DNA of 64,000 nucleotides from Knoellia sp. p5-6-4. Lineage in GTDB: Bacteria; Actinomycetota; Actinomycetes; Actinomycetales; Dermatophilaceae. The stretch is from positions 930,001 through 994,000 of the forward strand of contig NZ_JARGZF010000002.1 in NCBI RefSeq assembly GCF_029222705.1, in the 5' to 3' direction. Both the position numbers and the translations under genes were made by a program. Below the pieces are notes generated by a model. It was given only the letters and a program-made list of their open reading frames with translations. It had not been told where the DNA came from and ran no database searches. Positions 1 to 8,457 of this stretch are shown piece by piece. Each line of letters starts with the position of its first letter. Position 1 is the stretch's first letter.

Positions 1-219
1 AACTTCAACCCGCTGTGCGCCATGGCCGGACGGGTCACCATCGCCGAGGTCGAGGAGCTCTACGAGCCCGGCGAGCTCGACCCCGACGAGATCCACCTGC
101 CCGGCATCTACGTGCAGCGGGTGCTGCCGCTGACGCCGGAGCAGGCCGCCGAGAAGCGCATCGAGCGCCGCACCACCCGACCCCGCCCCGCAGCGGCCGA
201 CCAGAACCAGGAGGCCTGA
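1..219 (+). CDS. CoA-transferase subunit A, C-terminal fragment
   Basis: This is the 3' end of a gene that begins left of the window; frame 1 reads from the first base to TGA at 217. About 72 residues are visible. The stretch with [19 protein letters not shown] and an HLPGIYV segment is typical of the end of the alpha subunit of two-subunit 3-oxoacid/succinyl-CoA-type CoA-transferases. The next gene starts 1 nt after the stop and encodes the matching beta subunit, so the two chains are almost certainly co-translated and form one enzyme. The acyl substrate cannot be told from this fragment. A start at the internal ATG at 22 would leave only 65 residues and is not credible. Confidence 0.85.
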   Translation, partial: NFNPLCAMAGRVTIAEVEELYEPGELDPDEIHLPGIYVQRVLPLTPEQAAEKRIERRTTRPRPAAADQNQEA

Positions 220-220
220 G

Positions 221-859
221 ATGGCCCTGACCCGTGAGCAGATGGCGGCCCGCGCGGCCGAGGAGCTCTCCGACGGCGCCTACGTCAACCTCGGCATCGG
301 ACTACCCACCCTGGTGCCGAACTACGTGCCCGACGACGTCGAGATCGTGCTGCAGTCCGAGAACGGCATCCTGGGCGTCGGCGCGTATCCCTTTGAGGGA
401 GAAGAGGACCCCGACCTCATCAATGCCGGCAAGGAGACCGTGACCCTGCGCAAGGGCTCCTCGTTCTTCGACTCGGCCACCTCGTTCGGGATGATCCGGG
501 GCGGCAAGGTCGACGCCGCCATCCTCGGCGCGATGCAGGTCTCGGCCAAGGGCGACATCGCCAACTGGATGATCCCCGGCAAGATGGTCAAGGGCATGGG
601 CGGCGCGATGGACCTGGTCCACGGCGCCAAGAAGGTCATCGTGCTGATGGAGCACAACGCCAAGGACGGCTCCTACAAGATCGTCGACGAGTGCTCGCTG
701 CCCTACACCGGCCGCGGCGTGGTCGAGCGGATCATCACCGACCTGTGCGTCTTCGACGTCACGGGCGACGGCCTGGTGCTGCGCGAGCTGGCCCCCGGCG
801 TGACCGAGGACGAGGTCCGCGAGCGAACCGAGCCGGCGTTCACGGTCGACCTGGCCTGA
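221..859 (+). CDS. CoA-transferase subunit B
   Basis: A 212-residue beta subunit of a family I CoA-transferase (the AtoA/ScoB/PcaJ group). It moves CoA between succinyl-CoA or acetyl-CoA and a 3-oxo acid, probably in fatty acid, ketone body or aromatic degradation. The SENGILG motif near residue 46 carries the family's catalytic glutamate, which forms the glutamyl-CoA intermediate. [11 protein letters not shown]-type glycine-rich sequence precedes it, and the length is normal. The ATG lies 1 nt after the alpha-subunit stop, so translation is coupled. A strong hairpin follows at 880. The exact acyl substrate is not determined by the sequence. Confidence 0.93.
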   Translation: MALTREQMAARAAEELSDGAYVNLGIGLPTLVPNYVPDDVEIVLQSENGILGVGAYPFEGEEDPDLINAGKETVTLRKGSSFFDSATSFGMIRGGKVDAAILGAMQVSAKGDIANWMIPGKMVKGMGGAMDLVHGAKKVIVLMEHNAKDGSYKIVDECSLPYTGRGVVERIITDLCVFDVTGDGLVLRELAPGVTEDEVRERTEPAFTVDLA

Positions 860-879
860 CCGGCGCACCGGAGCACGAC

Positions 880-917
880 GCGAAGGGGCGGGACCCTGCC
901 GGGTCCCGCCCCTTCGC
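880..917. terminator. Bidirectional hairpin terminator
   Basis: A perfect 17-bp stem (880-896 with 901-917) closed by a TGCC tetraloop. It sits 20 nt after the CoA-transferase stop and 19 nt beyond the stop of the converging gene that ends at 937, so it can end transcripts from both sides. There is no U-tract, which is usual in high-GC actinobacteria. Confidence 0.9.
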
Positions 918-936
918 GCTAGCGGGCCTTGGTGCC

Positions 937-3003
937 CTACAGGGGCAGCCTCGAGAAGACGTTCCATCCGTGCCCGATCTGCACACGCGCCCAGAACGTG
1001 CCCTTGCCAGTGCCGCGGTAGAGCCAGAGTCGACCATCCGTACCGCGGGCGATGATGTCGCCTCGGCCATCGCCGTTGAAGTCTCCCGGCGAGAACAGCG
1101 CGTTGTACGAACCCCAGCCGGACGAGACCGTCCTGCGAGGGAGCCAACCTCCTCCGCCGTTGCCTGGATAGATGTAGAGCTGACCCGACGAGGTCCGCGC
1201 CATGACGTCAGGGTTGCCGTCACCGGTGACGTCGCCGCCGCTGAAGACGGCGGTAAAGACATGCCAGCCCGACCCGACACGCGCCCTCCCTGAAAACCCT
1301 CCCTGACAGTTGCCGGCGTAGACCCAGAGCGTGGCGTCGTCGCTGCGCCGGCCGAGCAGGTCGGTGCAACCGTCGCCGGTGAAGTCCCCGACCGGAAGCG
1401 CAATGTCGATCACCTGCCAGCCGCTCCCGATCTTGCGAGCCGAGCCGAGGCCACCCCCCGATAGGGTCGGGTATTGGTAGAGGGAGCCGTCCGCTGACAC
1501 CGCCATGACGTCCGAACGCGCGTCACCATCCCAGGTCCCTGCGGTGAAGACCATGCGATGGACGTTCCAGTTGGCGGCGCTGATGTCGGATGCGACATCC
1601 CACCCGCCAGACCCGTTTCCCCGATAAAGCCGCATCGAGCCGTTTGCGGCGTTGACGCCGAGCACGTCGGCCTTCGCGTCACCACTGAGGTCGCGTGGGA
1701 AGGACGGCCACGACTGGGTGGCAGTTGGCTTGAACCAGTCGGAGCGACCGATTCCCAGCGTTGAGCGCAGTTGGTCGCCGGTGACGGTGAGGCTGCCCTT
1801 GGAGCCGGTGAGGGTGGCGCTGACCACACGTCCGCCCATGTCTCCCAGACCGTTGCGCTGCGAGATGAGAAGCCTCTGAAACGATCCGATCGCCGGAAAC
1901 CGGGACTCCAGGGTCGATACGGGCACAGTCCTGGTCCACGTGTTGTACGGGTTGTCCGCCACGGCGTCCCAGTCATCCCTTTGCGCCACGAGGTACGGCT
2001 TGCTGCCTGCCGAGGTCCAACCCCCGCTAGAGGCACTGAACTGGGTGTACGCCGGATGGCCGCCGTACAGGACTGCGGTCTGTGCGGTGGAGGCGATGGC
2101 ATCATTCGTCGTGATGGCCTCATTGGACGAGCCGTTGACGAAAGTGGGCTTGAAGACCTGGCTCCTCGTGTCGTCGTAGACGTCGTAGAACAACGGCGAG
2201 ATCGGTGCGTTCCGGCGGTGGTACTCCGCGAAGCTCCTGGCCGCGACGCTCTGCGCTCGCAAAGTTGCCTGCGGCCAGGAGGCGAAAACCTCCCCCGGAA
2301 CGACGGTGCGCAGATAGGTCTCCAACGGCAGGGCAACTACGGGAACGAGGGCCTCAGCGCCTGCACTGCCGATTAGGGTGGTGCGAACTTGTCCGGAGTA
2401 GGTCAGACGGTCACTCCCCCGACGGGTCGTGACCTGACCTGACGTGGAGTTGAGAAACGCACCGACTGACGGAGCGTTCGACGTGGCGAAGTAGCGCCAC
2501 GTCGACGAACCAGTCGGGAGGTACTCCAGACGAACCCTGGTCGCGGTGCCGGCGACTTTCGCGTTCGGCAGCATGCGCCAACGGGCCACAGCCGCCCCGC
2601 CCTGGGTCGTCGGGAGCAGCCACGAGGTGCTCATGTCCCACGAGTAGCGGAGCCCCGCCTCGGGATAAGCCTCCACCGCGCTGCCCAGGCTGGCGACCCG
2701 CACCCTGATCATGGGGTTGCCGATCGAGCCGAGAGTTGTCCCGCGGTAGTAGAACCCAAGGATCTCTTGCCACGTCTTGCCCGCCCGGGCAGCCCCTAGC
2801 GCGCCGTACTGCGACATCCCGCGGCCGTGGCCGAAGCCATGTCCCGTCACCGTCCAGGATGAGGTGTAGGGCAGCGGGTACACCTCGCTGGCAGCCCCTG
2901 CTTGAGGCGCACCGACGACCACCCCTGCGGCGGCGGCCATCAGGACGGCGACTGTGACCAGACCCCGTCGCACGACTGATCCCGCTGTTGCTGACCTAGC
3001 CAA
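937..3003 (-). CDS. Secreted SpoIID/LytB-domain protein with FG-GAP repeats
   Basis: About 688 residues. I chose the TTG at 3003 because GGAGG lies 8 nt before it; a GTG at 2973 is the alternative. The N-terminus has two arginines, a hydrophobic run and an AGAA-type cleavage region, so it is exported. Residues 50-95 hold the GHGFGHGRGMSQYGALG signature. Around residues 222-262 the segment LPLETYLRTVVPGEVF, then LRAQSVAARSFA, is the SpoIID core, with E238 at the position of the catalytic glutamate of SpoIID transglycosylases. The C-terminal third carries four or five FG-GAP/VCBS-like repeats with Ca-loop patterns such as DFTGDG, DVTGDG and DFNGDG. The gene overlaps the upstream amidase by 8 nt, so the two are one transcript. 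The likely role is cleavage of, or binding to, peptidoglycan. Codons are visibly less GC-rich than in neighbours. Confidence 0.85.
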   Translation of the reverse strand: MARSATAGSVVRRGLVTVAVLMAAAAGVVVGAPQAGAASEVYPLPYTSSWTVTGHGFGHGRGMSQYGALGAARAGKTWQEILGFYYRGTTLGSIGNPMIRVRVASLGSAVEAYPEAGLRYSWDMSTSWLLPTTQGGAAVARWRMLPNAKVAGTATRVRLEYLPTGSSTWRYFATSNAPSVGAFLNSTSGQVTTRRGSDRLTYSGQVRTTLIGSAGAEALVPVVALPLETYLRTVVPGEVFASWPQATLRAQSVAARSFAEYHRRNAPISPLFYDVYDDTRSQVFKPTFVNGSSNEAITTNDAIASTAQTAVLYGGHPAYTQFSASSGGWTSAGSKPYLVAQRDDWDAVADNPYNTWTRTVPVSTLESRFPAIGSFQRLLISQRNGLGDMGGRVVSATLTGSKGSLTVTGDQLRSTLGIGRSDWFKPTATQSWPSFPRDLSGDAKADVLGVNAANGSMRLYRGNGSGGWDVASDISAANWNVHRMVFTAGTWDGDARSDVMAVSADGSLYQYPTLSGGGLGSARKIGSGWQVIDIALPVGDFTGDGCTDLLGRRSDDATLWVYAGNCQGGFSGRARVGSGWHVFTAVFSGGDVTGDGNPDVMARTSSGQLYIYPGNGGGGWLPRRTVSSGWGSYNALFSPGDFNGDGRGDIIARGTDGRLWLYRGTGKGTFWARVQIGHGWNVFSRLPL

Positions 3004-5728
3004 GAACCATCCCTCCACCCTGGCCGCCACGCACGACCTGCCTGCTGCCCTGAAGCCCACCCTTGCCGTTGCCTGCGTAGAGCCACAACCGGCCGTCTCG
3101 TCCGGCGGCCAGGATGTCCCTGTGTCCGTCCCCGTTGACGTCATCGACGCCAAGAATGCGGACGACGTCGCTTTGTGCCGACGCAATGACGTACTCGTCC
3201 AGTAGGGCAGCGCCGTGGCCTCCACCTCGCCACATCACGATCGCGTGGTCGCCACGTAGGGCGATGATGTCTCCGTTGACATCTGAACCGCTGAACGAGC
3301 CCGCGCCGGTCGCACTGAGCACCGTCCCCCATCCGTAATCGAGGTCGATGGGCTTTGAGAACGTCAAGTCGCGGCGCATGGGGTAGAGCGACACTGTGCC
3401 GTTGGTGCGCCGCACCAAGAGGTCAGGTACTCCGTCCTGCGTGACATCCCCCACGGGCTCGAGCATGCTGAAGGACTTCCAGCCCCATCCGATCGTCACG
3501 GGGGAGCCGAACGTGCCACCGGCCTGTCCCGGTTGAAAGGCCAGTGTGTCCTTCGCCGGCAGCCTGGAGACCAGATCAGCCCAACCGTCACCGTTGACGT
3601 CGCCCACGACTCGCACCAGGTCAGCCCCAGCGGGCGCGGCTACGGGTGCAGCCTGCCTGGTGAAGTCACGCTGCCCGTTACCCGCGTAGAGGGTGAGGGT
3701 GCCGCTGTCGACGCCGGGGTTGACCGCAAGCACGTCGTTTCGGCCGTCGGAGTCGAAATCTACGCTCGACGACACGTCGCGCATACCCGTCCACCCTGAG
3801 CCCCACACGTTCCAGCGCTCCACCTTGCCGGTGGCGCCTAGGTAGTAGGTACGCATGCGTCCCGACGCCTCGCGGGCCACCAGGTCCGGGCGCCCGTCAC
3901 CGTCGAGATCACCTGCTGCGGCGAGTGCGGTGAAACCTCCCCAGCCGGAGCCCCACATCACGCCCGACTGGACCCCTCCGGTGGCGGAGCCGGCATACAT
4001 CCTCAACTGGCCGTCGGAGGGAGTCACCGCCAACAGATCTGGGTGACCGTCAGAGTTCAGGTCGCCAGCGGACAACGGGTGATTCACGGCGTTCCACCCC
4101 GTACCGATGACCCGGGCTGCCGTCACGTAGCCGGTCCCCTTGCCGGGGTACAGCCTGAGCTCGCCGTTGCTGAAGACAGCCAGCAAGTCGTTGAGACCGT
4201 CACCGGTGCGGTCGCCAGCGGCTATGAGGATCTCGGCGTGCTCCCATCCGCTGCCATAGGTTCGGCGACCCAAGAAGCCGCCGTGCCCGTCCCCGAGGTA
4301 GACACGCAGTCCGCCACTCGACTCGACACCGACAACGTCGGGCTTGCCGTCGCCGGTCAAGTCAGGGGTCGCCGTGATACTGCTCAGCGCGTTCCACCCC
4401 GAGCCGAGCCGCCTTCCCCAAGCGACTGGGATCGGCCTGGCGCCCCGCAGCAGCGAGACGGTGCCGGTCATCGTGGCGGTCGTCAGTGTCCCGGGGTAGG
4501 ACACGAGATCGGAGGATGCGTCGCCGGTGACGTCACGCTTGGCGGTCGCCACCGGCAGGCGTCCGACCAAGCTCGCGACCGTCGATCGGATGGACGGCAG
4601 CTTCGCGTACAGCTGCGCGCCAGGACATGAAGTCGGGTAGCCGTCACGGTGCCCGGAGATGCGCTCGAAGTACTTGTCGCGAGCGTAGACCTTCCCGGTC
4701 GCAGGGATGCCCGCAAGGCTGAACTTCCAGGCGAGCACACGGCTCACCGCGCTCGTCACGGCGGACGGCACCGCGGCATCCCGGTAGTCCCCGATCACCG
4801 ACACGCCGGTGGACCAGGAGTTGTAGTTGGCCGTCTGCGCCCCGATGACGGCCCGATCCATGCCACCGTAACGCCCCTCCCAGGTCCTACCGAAGCGGTC
4901 GACGAGGAAGTTGTAACCGATGTCGCTCCAGCCCTGGCCGTCGACGTGGTAGGCATAGATGCCCCGAATGATGCCGGGCACCTGGGCGGCGGTGTAGTTG
5001 TTGGTGTCGACGGTGTGGTGGACGAAGCCGAGTTGAACTTGGCCGTATGCCGGGCTCCCCGTTCGCTTGGACTCATCGGCCCCCCACTGCGCACGCGAGT
5101 AGATCGTCGGTTTAGCCGCGGCGGCCGAGGCCGAGGCCGGCGGCCCCGACGCGGCGGGGGCGTCGGCCGGCGACGCGCCCGGGTCGATGACCTCGACCCG
5201 TGCGTCCTGGGGGAGGCTCCCGTCGCTCGAGACGATGCGGACCTCGACCTGCTCGGCCGCGGTCACGACGAGGGGGGCTGAGCCGCCGCGGGCGGCGTCG
5301 CCCTCGGGTCTGCCAGCGTCGGGTCCGTGGTCGTCATCGACCTCCAGGTCCTGCCACGGCCCCCAGGTCCCAGCAGTGCGGACGCGCGCCTGCGGCGTGT
5401 CGCCCGGGGAGCCGGCAGCCCACGTGGCCCCAACCACCGCCAAATCGGTCGGCAGGTCCACCGGTGCGGCTGACAGCACGGCGCCCTTCTGCGCCACCGT
5501 GCCGCGAGCTGTCGCCGATGAGCCCGACGAGGAAGGCGGCGCGCCCGGCGGTTCGCTCTTCACAACGGAGAGCGGCACCCTTGTCACGGCGGTCTTCACC
5601 GGACGGGGCTTCGGCGTCTCCTTGAGCGACCAGGCTCCCGACACCGGCAGCGACCCGCACAGCAGGGTGAGGCCGAGCGCCCCTGCCACCCGGCGTGCGA
5701 CCGGGCTCTGATGGGTTGGTGTCGTCAC
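2996..5728 (-). CDS. Secreted PGRP/Amidase_2 N-acetylmuramoyl-L-alanine amidase with FG-GAP repeats
   Basis: About 910 residues from the GTG at 5728, which has GGGAG 6 nt upstream; a longer reading frame to 5881 lacks a signal peptide. A signal peptide (ARRVAGALGLTLLCG) is followed by a low-complexity linker. The zinc amidase domain spans about residues 207-390: H237/H238 in FVHHTV, Y272 in GYNF, H360 in ISGHRD and C368 in SCPG match the zinc and catalytic positions of T7-lysozyme-like amidases. From about residue 398 to the end lie some eight repeats with LTGDGKPD-type loops and GSGW turns, which are beta-propeller-forming FG-GAP/VCBS units. It should cleave the lactyl-Ala bond of peptidoglycan outside the cell. 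It is translationally coupled to the SpoIID/LytB gene. Confidence 0.9.
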   Translation of the reverse strand: MTTPTHQSPVARRVAGALGLTLLCGSLPVSGAWSLKETPKPRPVKTAVTRVPLSVVKSEPPGAPPSSSGSSATARGTVAQKGAVLSAAPVDLPTDLAVVGATWAAGSPGDTPQARVRTAGTWGPWQDLEVDDDHGPDAGRPEGDAARGGSAPLVVTAAEQVEVRIVSSDGSLPQDARVEVIDPGASPADAPAASGPPASASAAAAKPTIYSRAQWGADESKRTGSPAYGQVQLGFVHHTVDTNNYTAAQVPGIIRGIYAYHVDGQGWSDIGYNFLVDRFGRTWEGRYGGMDRAVIGAQTANYNSWSTGVSVIGDYRDAAVPSAVTSAVSRVLAWKFSLAGIPATGKVYARDKYFERISGHRDGYPTSCPGAQLYAKLPSIRSTVASLVGRLPVATAKRDVTGDASSDLVSYPGTLTTATMTGTVSLLRGARPIPVAWGRRLGSGWNALSSITATPDLTGDGKPDVVGVESSGGLRVYLGDGHGGFLGRRTYGSGWEHAEILIAAGDRTGDGLNDLLAVFSNGELRLYPGKGTGYVTAARVIGTGWNAVNHPLSAGDLNSDGHPDLLAVTPSDGQLRMYAGSATGGVQSGVMWGSGWGGFTALAAAGDLDGDGRPDLVAREASGRMRTYYLGATGKVERWNVWGSGWTGMRDVSSSVDFDSDGRNDVLAVNPGVDSGTLTLYAGNGQRDFTRQAAPVAAPAGADLVRVVGDVNGDGWADLVSRLPAKDTLAFQPGQAGGTFGSPVTIGWGWKSFSMLEPVGDVTQDGVPDLLVRRTNGTVSLYPMRRDLTFSKPIDLDYGWGTVLSATGAGSFSGSDVNGDIIALRGDHAIVMWRGGGHGAALLDEYVIASAQSDVVRILGVDDVNGDGHRDILAAGRDGRLWLYAGNGKGGLQGSRQVVRGGQGGGMVLG

Positions 5729-5896
5729 AGTCAGCTCCCTCACGTGCGGCCGTCGGATCGGCACATTTGTCACAGAGCCGCCACCATCTCCCATCAGGCA
5801 CGCTGGTTCCAGTGGAACCACCAGAGGTCGACCGTTTTGTGACCTCTGCGTCCCCATACACTTGCTGCGGTCATCAGCCATTCAGAGGAGGAACCC
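5729..5896. promoter_or_regulatory. Divergent intergenic region, amidase / GT2
   Basis: This 168-bp gap separates two divergent genes and must hold both promoters. Each start has a Shine-Dalgarno (GGGAG before 5728, GAGGAG at 5885 before 5897). I see no convincing -35/-10 pair. TGTCACAG occurs twice, near 5724 and 5765, and is only a weak candidate for a binding site. Confidence 0.35.
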
Positions 5897-6562
5897 GTGC
5901 ACGACACGTGGTTCGTGATCCCCCTGTTCAACGAGGAACAGGTCATCGCGGAAGTAGTGCGCGACGTCCTCGCGACGTGCCCGAACGTCGTCTGTGTGGA
6001 CGACGGCAGCAGCGACGGATCGGCCGCCGCGGCACATGCCGCCGGGGCCGTGGTGGTGCGTCACCCGGTCAACCTCGGCCAGGGCGCCGCCCTCCAGACC
6101 GGCTTCGCGTACGCGCTGTCCCGGCCCGACATGCGCTGGGTCGTGACCTTCGACGCCGACGGCCAGCACCAGGTCTCCGACGTCGTCGCGATGCTCAAGA
6201 AGGCCAGGGCCGAGGACCTCGACGTGGTCTTCGGCTCCCGCTTCCTCGACAAGCGCACGGAGGCCGGCGCCCTGAAGCGGCTCGTGCTGCGGATGGCCGT
6301 CGCCTACACCAACCTGACCACCCGCACGAAGCTCACCGACGCGCACAACGGCCTGCGGCTGATCTCGCGCGACGTGGTCTCGCGCCTGTCGATCACGCAG
6401 AACCGCATGGCGCACGCGTCAGAGCTGGTCGCGCAGATCGGCGGCCTCGGCATCCGCTACGGGGAGTCCCCGGTCCACGTGCTGTACACCGACTACTCTC
6501 GAGCCAAGGGCCAGTCCCTCTGGAACGCCGTCAACATCCTCGTGGAGTTGATCCTGAGATGA
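5897..6562 (+). CDS. Family 2 glycosyltransferase (DPM1-like)
   Basis: A 221-residue GT2 enzyme of the dolichol/polyprenyl-phosphate mannosyltransferase type. The N-terminal IPLFNEEQ, the VCVDDGSSDGS nucleotide-binding segment and the DADGQHQ metal motif near residue 90 are all present. It has no C-terminal membrane helices, so it is probably a peripheral cytoplasmic enzyme that loads a sugar onto undecaprenyl phosphate. The GTG start has GAGGAG 7 nt upstream. The next gene, a two-helix DUF2304 protein, starts inside the stop codon (ATGA); GT2/DUF2304 pairs are common and the partner probably holds the enzyme at the membrane. The sugar is unknown. Confidence 0.88.
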   Translation: MHDTWFVIPLFNEEQVIAEVVRDVLATCPNVVCVDDGSSDGSAAAAHAAGAVVVRHPVNLGQGAALQTGFAYALSRPDMRWVVTFDADGQHQVSDVVAMLKKARAEDLDVVFGSRFLDKRTEAGALKRLVLRMAVAYTNLTTRTKLTDAHNGLRLISRDVVSRLSITQNRMAHASELVAQIGGLGIRYGESPVHVLYTDYSRAKGQSLWNAVNILVELILR

Positions 6563-7026
6563 AGATCCTGCTCATCCAGGTCCTGCTGATCATCGTCGTG
6601 GTCGCCGTTGTGGCCAGGCTGTTCCGCTCCCGGGGCGCCCGTTCCCAGGCGATCCGGCGCCTCGGCCTGCTGCTCTTCGCCGGGTTCGCCGTCGTGTCGA
6701 TCCTTTTCCCCACCGTGTGGAACCGGATTGCCGGCCTCGTGGGTGTTGGTCGAGGCACCGACATGGTGCTGTACGCGCTGGTGGTGGCCTTCCTCAGCTT
6801 CACGGTGACCACCTACCTGCGGTTCCGGGAGATCGAGACGCGGTACACGAAGCTCGCGCGGCGCCTGGCCCTCGACGAGGCCGAGCGCGACTACCCGTCG
6901 CCGGGCTCCCCTGCGACCGGCCCCACCGGCCCCACCGGTGCCGGCGGGCCTGCCGCGCCGGGTGCACCGGAGGGGTCAGCGGGAGATCTTGGCGATGTGC
7001 TCGATCAGCCCCGTGGTCGAGACTGA
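6559..7026 (+). CDS. DUF2304 small membrane protein
   Basis: 155 residues. Two or three hydrophobic helices (residues 2-20, about 34-50 and 72-88) are followed by an amphipathic basic segment (RFREIETRYTKLARRLALDEAE), a GPTGPTG-rich tail and an acidic end. It fits DUF2304, whose members pair with DPM1-like glycosyltransferases, and it overlaps that gene by 4 nt. No catalytic motif is visible. Its last 51 nt lie antisense to the end of the cytidylyltransferase gene, so the last 17 residues are constrained by the other strand and may be dispensable. Confidence 0.8.
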   Translation: MKILLIQVLLIIVVVAVVARLFRSRGARSQAIRRLGLLLFAGFAVVSILFPTVWNRIAGLVGVGRGTDMVLYALVVAFLSFTVTTYLRFREIETRYTKLARRLALDEAERDYPSPGSPATGPTGPTGAGGPAAPGAPEGSAGDLGDVLDQPRGRD

Positions 7027-7380
7027 CGGTGTCCGCGGCAGGTAGACGACCTCACAGACGTCGGAGACCCAGTCGAACTTCCCGGCCCAGTCGTCGCCCA
7101 TGACGAGGACCTGCGCGTTGTGCTCGACGATGTAGTCGCGCTTCTTCTCCAGCGACTCCTCGAGGAACACCTCGTCGACCATCTTCAGGCTGCTGAGGAT
7201 CTCGAGCCGCTCGTCCTGGTCGAAGACCGGTGCCCGGCCCTTCTTCTTGATGTTCAGCTCGTCCGCCGAGACACCGACGACGAGGCGGTCGCCGAACTCC
7301 GCGGCTCGCTTGAGGACTCGGATGTGGCCGACGTGCAGCACGTCGAACGTGCCGAACGTGATGACGGTGCGAGTGCTCAC
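6976..7380 (-). CDS. tagD: Glycerol-3-phosphate cytidylyltransferase-like protein
   Basis: 134 residues from the GTG at 7380, which has AGGAG 5 nt upstream; a TTG at 7383 is too close to that site. FGTFDVLHVGH is the nucleotidyltransferase HxGH motif and RTPSVSTTGLI is the second signature of the TagD/GCT group. The length matches TagD. It would make CDP-glycerol, or a close CDP-polyol, from CTP in the cytoplasm. A TagF-type polymerase domain encoded at 16607 would use that product, which supports CDP-glycerol. Ethanolamine-phosphate-type relatives cannot be excluded. The gene is separate from the long operon to its right and has its own candidate promoter near 7469. Confidence 0.85.
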   Translation of the reverse strand: MSTRTVITFGTFDVLHVGHIRVLKRAAEFGDRLVVGVSADELNIKKKGRAPVFDQDERLEILSSLKMVDEVFLEESLEKKRDYIVEHNAQVLVMGDDWAGKFDWVSDVCEVVYLPRTPSVSTTGLIEHIAKISR

Positions 7381-7449
7381 CAATGCTCCTTGGGTATGCC
7401 GGTGCGAGACCTTGTGCCGGGCCCCTCGGGGCCGTTGTCCGTGCGCGGT

Positions 7450-7474
7450 GGCACGTTCTCGTGCCGAGAGGCTA
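7450..7474 (-). promoter_or_regulatory. Candidate promoter and dyad upstream of tagD
   Basis: On the minus strand TAGCCT (7474-7469) is a plausible -10, about 90 nt before the tagD start. Just downstream lies the inverted repeat GGCACG-TTCT-CGTGCC (7450-7465), which would fall in the leader or at the transcription start. A similar dyad with a 3-nt spacer precedes the LCP gene at 22888. Confidence 0.35.
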
Positions 7475-7482
7475 CCGTCCGG

Positions 7483-8457
7483 TCACGCTGAGGGCAGCAT
7501 CGCGGCCACCGCGCCGTGGACCGCCTCCAGGAGGCCGGTGGTGGCCAGCCCCTCGCCGGCGCTCCGGCGTCCGCCGTGCACCACGGCCTCGGCGAGGGCG
7601 GCGGCGTCGAGCGCGGCCAGCTCCACCCCGGCCGGACGCGCCGCCACGTCGGAGGCGACCACGCGGGCGCCGAGGGCGAGGGCCTCGCGGACGACCACGG
7701 AGTCGCCGTCCCAGCTGGTGGGCCTGAGGAAGACGGCCGACTGCTCCAGCACCGCGCGCACCTCGGCCGGGCCGGCGTCGAAGCTGAGCTCCACCCAGTC
7801 GAGGGGGGAGACGGCGGACCGCAGGCGCGCCATCGCGTCGCCGTCGTGGCCGTAGGCGAGGATCCGCAGGGTGGCGTCGGGCCACACCTCGCGCACCCGC
7901 CGCACTGCCTCGACCCCGAGCTCGGCGTTGTAGTGCGGCAGGCCCGCGTTCGTCGCCAGGCTGATGAGGTGGCCGGTCCGCTGCGGCCCCTCTCCCGCCG
8001 CGGGCTCGACGGCGAACGGTGTCACCACCCGCACCACCCGCGAGCCGGGAGGAAGGAGCCGGCCGATCTCCTCGTTGACCGCCCACACCTCGTCGTAGGC
8101 CGCCAGGGACACCCGCAGCAGGGCCGCCCGGACGCGGCCCATCGACGCGAGCTGCCCCGCGACCGACCCCGAGTGCAGGACCAGCACGGTGCGCCCGCGC
8201 TGGAGGGCGAAGACCGGGGCGAGGAGGATGGCCCTCCAGAGCCGGGTGATGTGGAACAGGTGGACCGCCGGCCGCTGCCAGAGCCTCGGCAGGGCGCCGA
8301 GTGCCCGGCGAGCCGAGCCGGTGTCGACGTAGAGCACCTCGCTGCCCTCGGCCCGCAGCTGCGCGGTCAGCTGGGTGTGGCTGGTGAGCACTCCGCCGAC
8401 CTCGCCGTGCTCCTGGGCCCACTGCACGACGCGATTCCGGGGGCCGGCTCCCGCCAT
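7483..8457 (-). CDS. GT-B type glycosyltransferase (GT4-like)
   Basis: 324 residues. The C-terminal half has the GT4-like pattern: a nucleotide-sugar region (LRPTSWDGDSVVVREALALGARVVASDV) with the glutamate in VVREAL at the place of the E-x7-E motif. The N-terminal half is a Rossmann-like acceptor domain without membrane helices. The ATG at 8457 overlaps the TGA of the upstream CDP-alcohol transferase (TGATG), so this is the last gene of the long minus-strand operon. It probably adds a sugar to the lipid-linked polymer in the cytoplasm. Donor and acceptor are unknown. Confidence 0.75.
   Translation of the reverse strand: MAGAGPRNRVVQWAQEHGEVGGVLTSHTQLTAQLRAEGSEVLYVDTGSARRALGALPRLWQRPAVHLFHITRLWRAILLAPVFALQRGRTVLVLHSGSVAGQLASMGRVRAALLRVSLAAYDEVWAVNEEIGRLLPPGSRVVRVVTPFAVEPAAGEGPQRTGHLISLATNAGLPHYNAELGVEAVRRVREVWPDATLRILAYGHDGDAMARLRSAVSPLDWVELSFDAGPAEVRAVLEQSAVFLRPTSWDGDSVVVREALALGARVVASDVAARPAGVELAALDAAALAEAVVHGGRRSAGEGLATTGLLEAVHGAVAAMLPSA

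Noticed and set aside
937-3003. SpoIID domain as evidence of sporulation
   Set aside because: SpoIID/LytB domains are widespread in non-spore-formers, and no other sporulation gene is present.
937-3225. Longer start for the SpoIID/LytB gene at 3225
   Set aside because: The extra 74 residues overlap the amidase gene and do not look like protein. The TTG at 3003 has a strong Shine-Dalgarno and leads into a signal peptide.
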